A DNA stretch of 64,000 bases from Fibrella aestuarina BUZ 2 (GCF_000331105.1 NC_020054.1:3408478-3472477), one strand, 5' to 3'. Shown: positions 43,281-51,962, numbered from the stretch's first letter. Numbers and translations are program-made. The notes: generated by a model from the sequence alone, not told the origin.

Positions 43281-43484
43281 TCAGAGCGGTATGAATACCA
43301 GCCCGGCCACCAGCAGCGTGATCATAAATAACACGCCCACCATGATGAGCAGCCAATCGGGTCGGCGCGGCGGCTTGTCGTCGGGGCGCTGCTCGTGGAG
43401 TGGGCGCACGGGCGCGCTGGCAAACATCGCTGAGGGTTGTGGCGAATAGGCGAAATGGGTGTCGGAGTTAGTTAATAAGCGCAT
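43281..43484 (-). CDS. Small single-pass membrane protein
   Basis: A 67-residue protein with a proline- and arginine-rich N-terminal half and one C-terminal membrane helix (LLIMVGVLFMITLLVAGLVF). I do not recognise the family. It lies directly downstream of the histidine kinase gene, on the same strand, but has its own CTTAGAA repeat array 52-80 bp upstream, so it may be a direct target or a small modulator of the kinase. A second small membrane protein (45776) lies on the other side of the two-component genes. Confidence 0.55.
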   Translation of the reverse strand: MRLLTNSDTHFAYSPQPSAMFASAPVRPLHEQRPDDKPPRRPDWLLIMVGVLFMITLLVAGLVFIPL

Positions 43485-43535
43485 CGGCTAGCGGAAATGT
43501 GTTACGCAAAACTGATTCGCGTTGATTAACCAGTG

Positions 43536-43564
43536 CTGATAAACCCCTTAGAATTTGCTTAGAA
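43536..43564 (-). promoter_or_regulatory. 11-bp-phased CTTAGAA repeats, small membrane protein gene
   Basis: CTTAGAA at 43547 and 43558, with a degenerate CTGATAA at 43536, all 11 bp apart. They lie between the kinase stop and the small gene's start, 52 bp upstream of it. Confidence 0.65.
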
Positions 43565-43570
43565 ATGAAT

Positions 43571-44941
43571 TTACAACCGGGGTAGCTCGATAGTGAAAAC
43601 CGTTGGCGAACCCGCCTCCGACTGCACGCTGAGCTGCCCCCGGTGCAGACGCACGATCTGCTCGACAAGGGACAGCCCCACGCCGTAGCCACGTACCTGA
43701 TCGGCGGTTTGGCGGCTGCGGTAGAAGGGCTCGAACAGGTAGGGCTGCTCCTCCGCCGGGATAGGCGGCCCCTCGTTGGCAACCGTCAGCCGCACGGCCC
43801 GGCCCGTTAGCTGAACGGCCACCTGCGCCTGCCCGTCCGGGGCGAATTTGCAGGCATTTTCGGTGAGGTTTTTCAGAGCTGTTGCCAGCAGCGTGCGGTT
43901 GCCCGGTATCGCCAGTTGATCGGGGTCGTCGGGCAACGTACCCAGCGTCACCGTAACCCGGAAGCGCGGGTTGAGCGCGCTCACCGTATCGCGGATATCC
44001 CAGGCCAGTTCGTCGACCCGAACCAGATCCGTCAGCATCCCCACGGCGGCGTCCTGTTGCACCTGCGACAGTTGCAGCAGCTCGTGCGTCAGCGTGGCCA
44101 GCTCGCTCACGTCGTCGAGCACCGAACGAATGGTTGCCTGATAGGCGGCGGGCTCGCGGGGTTTGAGCAGGCTTACCTCCAGTTGTGAACTGATCTGCGT
44201 GAGGGGGTTCTTCAACTCATGCGACACGTTGGCCACAAACAGCCGCTGCAGCCGGAACGACTCACCCACCCGGTCGAGCAGCCGGTTGATGGTGCCCGAC
44301 AGGCGACTAATTTCGTCGGCGTCGGGCCTGACCGGCAGGCGTTCGTCGCGGTTGTTTGGGAAAATATGGCTCAGCGTGTTGTCGATCTGTTGCACGGGAC
44401 GCATCGCATCGCCCGCGAAAATCCAGCCCGCCAGCGTGGTGATGCCGATGATAAGCCCCAACAGTCCGGTCAGGGCCCAGCGCAGCCGATACAGAAAATC
44501 GTCGCCATAGACGTTCTGGGCGCTCGCTACCACCACAAAGGCACCGTCGGCCGTGAGGTAGCGGCTCCCCGAGAGGTAGTAACCATCCTGCCGAAAATCT
44601 TTCTGCCGAACCCGCCGGATGTCGTCCAGCGTGCGTTTCGGGATGGTAAGCGACAGGGATTCGTTGGTGGAGAAGATGAGCGTATCCCGCCCGTTGTAGA
44701 TCAGCACCTTCTGGTTGGGCAACTGATCCCGACGGATGCGGTTGAGCTGCCGGATCAGGTCGGCGTCGAGGCGGTGGCGGATGAGCATATCGCCCATCGT
44801 GTTGGCTTTCCGGTCGAGCCGCCGGTAAAAATCCGACGAGATAAAATACCAGCAAAACGCATAAATGCTGACGAACGTGAGCAGCAGGATGCTGGTTACC
44901 AGCCCCGTAAACCGAACGATCAGCCGACTCCGAATGGTCAT
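43571..44941 (-). CDS. Membrane sensor histidine kinase
   Basis: A 456-residue kinase. TM1 (about 8-33), a periplasmic sensor (34-156), TM2 (157-178), HAMP, then HisKA with the phosphorylated His241 (NVSHELKNPLT), and HATPase with NLTENACKFAP and GYGVGLSLVEQI. Layout matches CusS/PhoR-type envelope sensors. The start codon abuts the response regulator stop with no gap, so the pair is translationally coupled. The periplasmic sensor has no recognised ligand fold. The surrounding regulon suggests it responds to envelope or osmotic stress. Confidence 0.93.
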   Translation of the reverse strand: MTIRSRLIVRFTGLVTSILLLTFVSIYAFCWYFISSDFYRRLDRKANTMGDMLIRHRLDADLIRQLNRIRRDQLPNQKVLIYNGRDTLIFSTNESLSLTIPKRTLDDIRRVRQKDFRQDGYYLSGSRYLTADGAFVVVASAQNVYGDDFLYRLRWALTGLLGLIIGITTLAGWIFAGDAMRPVQQIDNTLSHIFPNNRDERLPVRPDADEISRLSGTINRLLDRVGESFRLQRLFVANVSHELKNPLTQISSQLEVSLLKPREPAAYQATIRSVLDDVSELATLTHELLQLSQVQQDAAVGMLTDLVRVDELAWDIRDTVSALNPRFRVTVTLGTLPDDPDQLAIPGNRTLLATALKNLTENACKFAPDGQAQVAVQLTGRAVRLTVANEGPPIPAEEQPYLFEPFYRSRQTADQVRGYGVGLSLVEQIVRLHRGQLSVQSEAGSPTVFTIELPRL

Positions 44942-45619
44942 CTATTCTTCCTTAAACACGTAGCCCATGCCAAACTGCGTATGAATCAGCTTCGTCGGGA
45001 AGTTACGGTCGAGTTTCTTCCGTAAATAGTTGATATACACCTCCACCACGTTGGTGCCCGTGTCGAAGTTCAGGTCCCAGACGTGCTCGGCAATGGTCGG
45101 TTTCGAAACAACCCGCCCCTGGTTCCGCATCAGAAACTCCAGCAGCGTAAACTCCCTGGCTGTCAGCTCGATAGGTTGCCCTTCGCGCATCACCGTTTTG
45201 GCGTCCAGATTCAGCTCGACCCCGCCGTAGCGCAGGGTTTGGGCCGTCATGGCCACCTGCGTGCCGCGTTTGGTGAGCGAACGTACCCGCGCCAGCAACT
45301 CGGTAAACTGAAACGGCTTGGTCAGGTACTGATCGGCCCCCGAGTCGAAGCCCATCACTTTGTCGTCGGTTTCGCCCAGCGCCGTCAGCATCAGCACGGG
45401 CGTGGCCAGGCCTTCGGCCCGCAGTTGCTTCACCAGTTCAAAGCCGTTCATGCCCGGCAGCACCACGTCGGTGATAATAAGCGCGTAATTGGTTTTGAGC
45501 GCCAGCCGCCGCGCAATGAGACCGTCATAGGCCACGTCGACCTCAAACTGACTTTCTTCCAGCCCCTGCCGGATCGCCTGCACGGTTTTGGGTTCGTCTT
45601 CAACAAGCAGCAGTTTCAT
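44942..45619 (-). CDS. OmpR-family response regulator
   Basis: A 225-residue regulator with a receiver domain (phosphoacceptor Asp51 in IITDVVLPG, Thr79, Lys101) and a C-terminal winged helix (about 128-225) with REFTLLEFLMRNQGRVV and VVEVYINYLRKKLDR. I chose the ATG at 45619 (KLLLVEDEPK); the frame is open to 45661 without family similarity. It is the first gene of the pair with the kinase. OmpR-type regulators bind tandem direct repeats with about 11-bp period, which is what six nearby promoters show, so it is the best candidate for that regulator. Confidence 0.93.
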   Translation of the reverse strand: MKLLLVEDEPKTVQAIRQGLEESQFEVDVAYDGLIARRLALKTNYALIITDVVLPGMNGFELVKQLRAEGLATPVLMLTALGETDDKVMGFDSGADQYLTKPFQFTELLARVRSLTKRGTQVAMTAQTLRYGGVELNLDAKTVMREGQPIELTAREFTLLEFLMRNQGRVVSKPTIAEHVWDLNFDTGTNVVEVYINYLRKKLDRNFPTKLIHTQFGMGYVFKEE

Positions 45620-45678
45620 AAGCACCAAGTCGTTTCTGTCTATAACAAAGGCCGGGCACACTCGTCCCGGTTCGTAGG

Positions 45679-45707
45679 CTCTAATTAAATTCTAAGCTTT
45701 CCTTAAG
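45679..45707 (+). promoter_or_regulatory. Inverted-orientation array of the same 11-bp repeats
   Basis: On the plus strand CTCTAAT (45679), TTCTAAG (45690) and CCTTAAG (45701) start 11 bp apart. Compared with the other arrays they are flipped, so relative to transcription they have the same orientation for the plus-strand small gene at 45776, which starts 69 bp downstream. The regulator gene (start 45619) could also be autoregulated from here. Confidence 0.6.
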
Positions 45708-45775
45708 CCACCTCTTAATGGGGCGGGCCTCTTTTGGGGATAACCGTTGCTACGGCAACCTAAACGCCACCCATT

Positions 45776-46012
45776 ATGCTGACGACCATTTTGATTAGCG
45801 CGGGCATCGGCCTGATCGCCTTGCTGAGTTACCTCACCAGTGCGAAGTTTGGCTGCCACTCATCGCAGACCGGCCCACTGCCTCCGCATTACGAGCAACT
45901 GCTCCGCCATCGCCGGCAGCCGCTCCAGCCCAGTCGTGATGACGATACGGCGGCCTACCCCGCCGAAACGGAGCAGGCCGTCTCCGACCGCCCGGCCAAC
46001 GTACCCCGGTAG
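45776..46012 (+). CDS. Small membrane-anchored hypothetical protein
   Basis: A 78-residue protein with an N-terminal membrane helix (TTILISAGIGLIALLSYLT) and a hydrophilic, proline- and arginine-rich tail. I do not recognise the family. It diverges from the response regulator and is preceded, at the usual distance and orientation, by the phased repeats, so it is a likely member of the regulon. Its stop is 3 bp from the convergent otsAB stop. Confidence 0.55.
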   Translation: MLTTILISAGIGLIALLSYLTSAKFGCHSSQTGPLPPHYEQLLRHRRQPLQPSRDDDTAAYPAETEQAVSDRPANVPR

Positions 46013-46015
46013 CGG

Positions 46016-48223
46016 CTACAGCACCGGGGTGAGCACCTCGCTCATCTGCCGGAGCAGCGTTTCGACGTCGGGTTGCCGGGCCAGCCGGTAGCGGGCAAAC
46101 GACGGCCCCGGCCCCACTTTCAGCGTGTAAGCCCAGTTGGGCAACTGCCGGAACATATCTTCGTCGGTGGTGTCGTCGCCGATGCTCATGATGAAGTCGT
46201 AGGGCTTCTGTTCGGTCAGGGCGAGGGCCACCGTGCCTTTGCTGTGCTGCGCCGGTTTCACCTCCACCACCTTACTGCCCTGAATGACGCTGAGCGGCAC
46301 CACCGCCGCCGACCCGCGCAGGGTGGTGGCCAGATCAACCGCCCGGGCTTCCACGTCGTCGGCGTCGACCATGCGGTAGTGCCAGGCAATGGCCGTTTCT
46401 TTCTCTTCCACAAACGAGCCGGGAAACTGCCGCACGTACTGTTGGAGGGTGTCGCGGATGGGCGCCAGCCAGTCGGGCGTCGAGAGGTCGAGGGTCTCCC
46501 ACGATTGCTCCGGCTTTTTTAGAAAAGCGCCGTGCTCGGCTACCAGATAGACCCGCAGCCCGGCAAAGGTTTTTTCCAGAAAGGCCCGGTTTCGCCCGCT
46601 GATAACCACCAGGTCGCTGTGTTGGGCCAGCTCGTTGAGCGTCAGGCGCAGCGTGGCCGACGGGCGGGCATCGGCCGGATTATTCACGATGGGGGCCAGG
46701 GTGCCGTCGAAATCAACCAGCAGTAGCCGACAACTAGCCTGCCCGAACGCCTGACTGAAGGTGTCGAGTGGCAGGTTGGTTTCCAGCGCGGGGCGGGGCG
46801 CCTGACTATCGGCAATGGCCGCCAGGAAATCGTGACTCCACCGGAATACGTTGTGGTTTTGCAGGTGGTGCCGCATCTGGTTCATGCGCAACGCCTGCTC
46901 GGGTTCGGGCATGGTGAGGCCCTGCTGAATGGCGTCGGCCACCTCCTGTGTATCGGTTGGGTTGATGATGATGGCATCGGTCAGCTCCTGCGCGGCACCC
47001 GCCAACTCACTCAACACGAGCGCGCCCCGCTGATCGTATCGACTCGCCACAAACTCTTTGCAGACCAGGTTCATGCCGTCGCGGATGGGCGTAATCAGGG
47101 CTACGTCGCAGGCGGTGTAGAGCGCGAGCAGTTCGGTGAAGGTAAGCGAAGCGTAGGTATACACGATGGGCCGCCAGCCGATGCCGCCAAACCGACCGTT
47201 GATCCGCCCCACCGTCTCTTCAATTTCCCGTTTCAGCTCCTGATACTGCCCGATCTGGTCGCGCGAGGGCACCACCGTCATCACGAACGTAACCTTGTTG
47301 TGCCAGTCGGGGTATTGGGTCAGAAACCGCTCGTAGCCCTGAAGGCGGTAGGTGATGCCTTTGGTGTAATCGAGCCGGTCGACCGAAAAAATAAGCCGGT
47401 TGTGGCCCAGTAGCCGTTGGTACCGCTGCCGGATGCTGGTGACGGTGTCGGTCTGGGCGCTGCCATCGAACTTGGTAAAATCGACGCTGATCGGGAAGTC
47501 GCGCACCAGTACCGACCGGTCGGGCAGCACCACGCGCTGCTCCAGTATGGGCAGGTTGAGCACTTCGGCCACGCTGTGCAGAAAATGCTGCCCGTAGTCG
47601 GGCGTATGAAAGCCCACCACGTCGGCCCCAAGCGCCCCCTGAATCAGCTGTTGACGCCACAGACGGGGCAACAGTTTCACGATCTCGTAGGTCGGGAAAG
47701 GGATATGGAAAAAATAGCCGATGGTGGCGTCGGGTAGCGCTTGCCGCACCAGCTCAGGCAGCAGCATAAGCTGAAAATCGTGAATCCAGATCAGATCGCC
47801 CGGCTGGGCGAGGTTCGTCAGCACATCGCGGAAATGGCCGTTGGCTTGCTGGTAATGGGCAAAATCGGCTTCCTGAAAGGAGGCGTACGACGGAAAATAA
47901 TGGAACAGCGGCCAGAGCAGGTTGTTGCTGAAGCCTTCGTAAAACCCCTGATTAACGGCCTCGTCCAGAAACACCGGGTGGGCCACAAACGCTTCGTTCT
48001 CCAGCACGGCGGGGTCTACCTCGCGTAGCACCGATTCGCCATGCCCGACCCAGTGAATTTTGGTCGGTTGCCCGTCGGTCTGACCCAGCCGTTCGGCCAT
48101 CGACAGCACCGCCGATACCAGCCCGCCCGAATTCTGATGCAGCACGGGCCCGTCGGACGTCTGATGGACTGTAAACGGCAGCCGATACGAAACGATAATC
48201 AGTCGGTTAAACGCTTGTGGCAT
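46016..48223 (-). CDS. Bifunctional trehalose-6-phosphate synthase/phosphatase
   Basis: A fused OtsA-OtsB enzyme of 735 residues (an upstream ATG at 48256 would add 11). The N-terminal GT20 domain (about 1-470) opens FNRLIIVSYRLPF, where most relatives have SNRLP, and includes the NSGGLVSAV loop and IWIHDFQLMLLPELV. The C-terminal HAD phosphatase domain begins LLVDFDGTLAPI (about 500) and contains GDDTTDEDMF. It would make trehalose from UDP-glucose (or another NDP-glucose) and glucose-6-phosphate. Trehalose is an osmo- and stress protectant. A phased repeat array lies upstream and overlaps the end of the next gene, tying it to the two-component system. Confidence 0.92.
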   Translation of the reverse strand: MPQAFNRLIIVSYRLPFTVHQTSDGPVLHQNSGGLVSAVLSMAERLGQTDGQPTKIHWVGHGESVLREVDPAVLENEAFVAHPVFLDEAVNQGFYEGFSNNLLWPLFHYFPSYASFQEADFAHYQQANGHFRDVLTNLAQPGDLIWIHDFQLMLLPELVRQALPDATIGYFFHIPFPTYEIVKLLPRLWRQQLIQGALGADVVGFHTPDYGQHFLHSVAEVLNLPILEQRVVLPDRSVLVRDFPISVDFTKFDGSAQTDTVTSIRQRYQRLLGHNRLIFSVDRLDYTKGITYRLQGYERFLTQYPDWHNKVTFVMTVVPSRDQIGQYQELKREIEETVGRINGRFGGIGWRPIVYTYASLTFTELLALYTACDVALITPIRDGMNLVCKEFVASRYDQRGALVLSELAGAAQELTDAIIINPTDTQEVADAIQQGLTMPEPEQALRMNQMRHHLQNHNVFRWSHDFLAAIADSQAPRPALETNLPLDTFSQAFGQASCRLLLVDFDGTLAPIVNNPADARPSATLRLTLNELAQHSDLVVISGRNRAFLEKTFAGLRVYLVAEHGAFLKKPEQSWETLDLSTPDWLAPIRDTLQQYVRQFPGSFVEEKETAIAWHYRMVDADDVEARAVDLATTLRGSAAVVPLSVIQGSKVVEVKPAQHSKGTVALALTEQKPYDFIMSIGDDTTDEDMFRQLPNWAYTLKVGPGPSFARYRLARQPDVETLLRQMSEVLTPVL

Positions 48224-48289
48224 GGTATGGTTAGTTTGTTGATACGAATAAGACATACCAACAAAGACGCCCCAGCGCGTTAAACAGAC

Positions 48290-48318
48290 CTTAATTAAAC
48301 CTTAGAAAGTGCTTAGAG
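48290..48318 (-). promoter_or_regulatory. 11-bp-phased CTTAGAA repeats, otsAB gene
   Basis: CTTAATT (48290), CTTAGAA (48301) and CTTAGAG (48312) begin 11 bp apart, 67 bp upstream of the preferred otsAB start. They overlap the last codons of the TreZ-like gene. Confidence 0.65.
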
Positions 48319-49075
48319 CGGGTTTTTTACGGCCGAAGAAGGTACGTAGCAGACGAGCAAACCGGCTGTCGTACAGGTAGTCGCGGCGGTAAATCCGTTT
48401 CGCCGACAACCGGGAAGTGTGGTGCGTCGGGGCCGGGTTTTCCTGAACGGATTGGGGCTGATCGGCCGGGCAAAGGAACCGTTGCGTAGAACTGGCGCCG
48501 CTCTGCCGGGGTTGTTCGCGCACCGTCACGGGCGAGGCTTCACAGTCGACCAGCAGGTAATACTGCCGACCCGTTTGGGTGGTCAGTTGGTTCAGGGCGC
48601 GGCGCATGGACCGCAGCGTCTGATCGGGATTAGGCAGGCATTCGCTGTCGGCCAGTCGCAGGGCATCGACGTGAAAATCGCCGAACCACATCAGGGCATT
48701 GGCAATGATGCGCGCTTGCGAATCGGGGGTTTGCTGCCATGGACTGTAGTCGACATCGAGACAAACGGCAATGCCCTCATAGTGGCAGATGTCGATAAAA
48801 TGGCGGAGTTGCTGCGCCAGTTTGTCGGTTGGCTCCAGGGCCTTGCCGGCGGGTGCCCCCAGGCGGCTAACGGCGATAATCACCGTGTTGATGCCTTCCT
48901 TTTTAAGGCAAACCACCTGCTGCGCGGCGGCATCCAACGTACCTGACTGGGTGAATGTAGGGAGATCCAGTTCGGCAATTCGGTATTCATCGAAAGGCGG
49001 ATTCACCCACCCCGTATCTTCCCAGTAAAATGAGATGTCGGTGGCAGGCGAATGCAGTTGCGTTGAGCTAGGCAT
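48302..49075 (-). CDS. Degenerate TreZ-like GH13 protein, apparently inactive
   Basis: A 257-residue protein whose middle part resembles malto-oligosyltrehalose trehalohydrolase (TreZ) in order: a YEIH-like opening (EYRIAELDL), GTLDAAAQQVVCLKKEGINTV, RHFIDICHYEGIAVCLDVDYSP and NALMWFGDFHVDALRLADSE. TreZ normally has DVVYNH and GLRLDA at the latter places. Here the conserved His is lost and the catalytic nucleophile Asp is Ala142. The second half of the barrel, with the acid Glu and final Asp, is missing; the last 90 residues are basic and dissimilar. It is probably a binding or regulatory remnant. It precedes otsAB and has its own four-copy repeat array. Confidence 0.6.
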   Translation of the reverse strand: MPSSTQLHSPATDISFYWEDTGWVNPPFDEYRIAELDLPTFTQSGTLDAAAQQVVCLKKEGINTVIIAVSRLGAPAGKALEPTDKLAQQLRHFIDICHYEGIAVCLDVDYSPWQQTPDSQARIIANALMWFGDFHVDALRLADSECLPNPDQTLRSMRRALNQLTTQTGRQYYLLVDCEASPVTVREQPRQSGASSTQRFLCPADQPQSVQENPAPTHHTSRLSAKRIYRRDYLYDSRFARLLRTFFGRKKPALSTF

Positions 49076-49186
49076 AACGAAGAGTCGGGCGGTCCGTCGG
49101 TACGCACTGGGTTCTGCCTGGGGGCGAACGCGGTGCGCATCGGAGGGGGTAACCCGGATGGTTGACTTGTAAATAACTCGCTGTAG

Positions 49187-49226
49187 TTTAGAAACAGCTT
49201 AATCAAACCTTAGAAATTGCTTAGAA
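49187..49226 (-). promoter_or_regulatory. Four 11-bp-phased CTTAGAA repeats, TreZ-like gene
   Basis: TTTAGAA (49187), CTTAATC (49198), CTTAGAA (49209) and CTTAGAA (49220) start exactly 11 bp apart. The array is 112 bp upstream of the TreZ-like gene and overlaps the stop of the GH43 gene. Confidence 0.7.
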
Positions 49227-50726
49227 CGGGGTCGCCTGAAGGACGAAATCTGAAAAAACGGCTTGCTGATCCGGGTTGCCAACCGCCGTGAGCCCCACCC
49301 GAACGGCCCGATCCCAGGGGGGCAGGTACGTGCCGTCGACGGGCTGCGTGGCCAGTGGTTGGTAGGTTTTGCCGTTGGTGGCGTAGGCAAACGAAAACAG
49401 GTGACCCTGCTGCGCGGTAAGGCGCAGGGTGAGCGATTTAGACCGGGGAATCGGCTGGGTGGTCAGGATGGTCTTCTGTCCTCGTTCCAGCTTCCAGAGC
49501 TGAACGGCGCGGTCGGTTACTGATACGCCCAGTGCGTTGTCGTCATCGCCAATGGCCGCCAGTCCGGCCTGTCCGGTGGAGCGTTTGCGGTTGATGGTCG
49601 TCGTGACCGTGTAGTTGCCCGTTAGTGTCCGTTGGGCCACCGAACTGCCGCCTTTGGCGGGTTGGGCCGTCAGGTGAAGAGCCCCGCTGCGGAGCCGATA
49701 AACCGGCTGCTTAAACACCGACCATTGCCAGCCATCGGAGAGGGTCTTGCCCTTGAACGAGTCGGTGAGTGTGGTGGGGGCGGGTTTCACGTTACCCAAC
49801 AAAGTGGTTTCGGGCAGGAAACGTACCCAGCCGTCGGCCGTGAAGGTAAACTCTTTCAGCAGCGCCTGCCGACCCGTGTAGACGTTGGTTTGCTTATCAT
49901 AGGCGTGGTACAGAAAGTAGAATTTGCCAGCTTTCTCAATGGTCGTACCGTGGCCTGGGCAACGCCAGGCACCCTCATCGGCCAGGATCGGGTTCTGGGC
50001 GTATTTCTCCCAGGGGCCAAGCAAACTCTTAGCCCGTGCCACGCCGGTCGCGTAAGTGCAACCCGTGCCGCAGCAGCCCGCTCCGGCGTAGATGGCGTAG
50101 AAATAATCGCCGTGCCGCAGCATCGAGACGCCCTCCACGAGGTTGCCTTCCCAGGGGGCGGTGTTGCGGAAAAGCTCCTGTTTTTCGCCGGTAAGGGCGG
50201 TGCGCTCCTCGTTCATGGGTTGCGCCCAAATCGGCGTTGGCTGCCGGATGCTGTTGCCGTCTTCCTTCCAGATCAGGTAAAGCTTACCCGACTCGTCGCG
50301 CATGGGAAAGCCGTCGATGGAGCCGTAGGGCTGGCCCACCAGCGGGCCATGGTCGCGGTAGGGGCCTTCGGGCCGGTCGGCGCTGGCGACGGCCACGCAC
50401 AGGTTGCCGCCCTTCTTGTGGGCCGTGTAGTAGACGTAAATTTTGCCCCTTTCCTGCGTGAGTTCGGGTGCCCAGAAGTAGTAATCGGCCCAATCGGGCA
50501 GTTTCGTGAAGATGTTGCCGACGGTTTGCCAGTTGACCAGGTCGTTCGATTTGAGTAGGGGATAAGCCGGGAACCAGTTCGACGACGTGGCCGACGCCCA
50601 ATACGTGTTGCCGACTTTGGTAACCGACGGGTCGGGGTAGTCGCCGGGGATAACCGCTGGTTGGGCCCAGGCCGTTGCGGCGAGGGCGGTGGTGAGGCAG
50701 GTTAAGAGGAACTGGGTACGTTTCAT
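49221..50726 (-). CDS. Secreted GH43 enzyme with C-terminal beta-sandwich
   Basis: A 501-residue exported glycoside hydrolase. The signal peptide is about 1-22 (ending AWAQ). The GH43 propeller (about 23-320) has DYPDPSVTKV (catalytic base Asp), SIDGFPMRDE (modulating Asp) and LVEGVSMLRH (acid Glu). A C-terminal concanavalin-like/DUF1349-type domain (about 330-500) includes SFKGKTLSDGWQWSVF. This architecture is common in beta-xylosidases and arabinofuranosidases. It is part of the SusCD locus, second after the lipoprotein GH43. Confidence 0.9.
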   Translation of the reverse strand: MKRTQFLLTCLTTALAATAWAQPAVIPGDYPDPSVTKVGNTYWASATSSNWFPAYPLLKSNDLVNWQTVGNIFTKLPDWADYYFWAPELTQERGKIYVYYTAHKKGGNLCVAVASADRPEGPYRDHGPLVGQPYGSIDGFPMRDESGKLYLIWKEDGNSIRQPTPIWAQPMNEERTALTGEKQELFRNTAPWEGNLVEGVSMLRHGDYFYAIYAGAGCCGTGCTYATGVARAKSLLGPWEKYAQNPILADEGAWRCPGHGTTIEKAGKFYFLYHAYDKQTNVYTGRQALLKEFTFTADGWVRFLPETTLLGNVKPAPTTLTDSFKGKTLSDGWQWSVFKQPVYRLRSGALHLTAQPAKGGSSVAQRTLTGNYTVTTTINRKRSTGQAGLAAIGDDDNALGVSVTDRAVQLWKLERGQKTILTTQPIPRSKSLTLRLTAQQGHLFSFAYATNGKTYQPLATQPVDGTYLPPWDRAVRVGLTAVGNPDQQAVFSDFVLQATPF

Positions 50727-50764
50727 GCGACTGGTGTAACGTTGATCGGTTGGTGGCTGGGGTT

Positions 50765-50858
50765 GGTTTTGTCATGCTGACGAAGGAGGAATCTTAAAGT
50801 AGCCCAACGCTTAACTAAGAAAGCGTCACGATTCCGCCTTCGTCGGCATGACAAAACC
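50765..50858. repeat. Inverted repeat between the two GH43 genes
   Basis: GGTTTTGTCATGCTGACG-type arm at 50765-50793 pairs with 50830-50858 with two mismatches. It is a diverged relative of the perfect repeat at 51963-52056 and may limit read-through into the second GH43 gene. Confidence 0.6.
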
Positions 50859-50886
50859 GTCGGGGACATTCAGTTACCTCACAAAA

Positions 50887-51936
50887 CTACTCGCCGGAGG
50901 GGCGTTTGAGGTAATCGTTCAGGTTGACGGGTGTACCGAAATTGGGCGTGCCGTCGGTTTTCCAGGTGAAGGGCTGGATGCGGGCCGAGCGGAAATCGCC
51001 GCAACCCTGACCGGGCGCGGCGTTGGCATGATACAGCAGCCAGTTCTCTCTCCCATCGCGTGAGGTAAAGAAACTGTTGTGGCCGACGCCGTAGGTGGTG
51101 CCGCTGGCGTAAGGGCCGAAGACCGGGCTCTGCGCTTTGGTCCAGACGGATGCGGTGGTCAGACTCGCCGTCGTATCGGCCGCAAGCTGACCCAGCGCGT
51201 ATTGATCCGTGCCGCAGAAACTGGCCGAGTAAATGACGAACACCTTGTTGGCATGCACCAGAAACTGCGGCCCTTCATTGACGCCGAACCCCTGCCGCTC
51301 CCAAGCTAGCTCGGGCGACGAAATCCGGGTACGTCCCCCTTCGGCTGTGTACGGGTTGGTCAGTTTGCAGAGGTACAGTTGCTGGGAGCCGCCCAAGTCA
51401 TTCTCCCAGCCCGACCAGGCGCAGAATAACTGATTGTTAAGCTGAATCACCGTGGCGTCGATGGCCCAGCGGTTCTCGGGCAGGTTCAGTTGTCCCCGGT
51501 CGGTCCAGGTGCCGGTGGTGGGGTCGGCCGCCGCATTTTCCAGCACAAACATCCGGTGCGTGGCGTCGACGCCGTTGTTGTCGGCGGCGTAGTAGATGTA
51601 CCACTTGCCGTTGAGGTGATGCAGCTCGGGTGCCCAGATGTCGCGCGAGTTGGGGCCGGTGGCGGGCGGCGTCCAGACGGTAACGGGCCGGGCAGCGCCG
51701 AGCCGGCTCATGCTGGCGGTTTTGTAGATGCGCAGGTTGTTGCCCGTGGTGTGCATGACGTAGTAAAAACCGTCGCGGTAGGTCACCCAGGGGTCAGGGG
51801 CGGGCGAGATGAGGGGGTTTCTGAATTTGCCCACTGTATCGACCGGCGCAACCGGCGTGGTCGTACCCGATCCGTTGTCGCCCGACTTACAGGCAAGGAA
51901 ATAAAGCGGAAGGAGCAGAAAAAGGTATTTCGTCAT
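50887..51936 (-). CDS. GH43-family lipoprotein hydrolase
   Basis: A lipoprotein of about 349 residues. I chose the ATG at 51936 (MTKYLFLLLPLYFLACKSG), which puts the acylated Cys at residue 16. The GH43-like propeller has SPAPDPWVTYRDG (base Asp), AIDATVIQL (modulating Asp) and GVNEGPQFLV (acid Glu). Membrane-anchored GH43 enzymes in Sus-type loci usually release arabinose or xylose from oligosaccharides at the cell surface or periplasm. It lies between the SusD gene and the second GH43 gene. Confidence 0.88.
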   Translation of the reverse strand: MTKYLFLLLPLYFLACKSGDNGSGTTTPVAPVDTVGKFRNPLISPAPDPWVTYRDGFYYVMHTTGNNLRIYKTASMSRLGAARPVTVWTPPATGPNSRDIWAPELHHLNGKWYIYYAADNNGVDATHRMFVLENAAADPTTGTWTDRGQLNLPENRWAIDATVIQLNNQLFCAWSGWENDLGGSQQLYLCKLTNPYTAEGGRTRISSPELAWERQGFGVNEGPQFLVHANKVFVIYSASFCGTDQYALGQLAADTTASLTTASVWTKAQSPVFGPYASGTTYGVGHNSFFTSRDGRENWLLYHANAAPGQGCGDFRSARIQPFTWKTDGTPNFGTPVNLNDYLKRPSGE

Positions 51937-51962
51937 CGTTGAGAAGTTGTTAACACAGCGGC

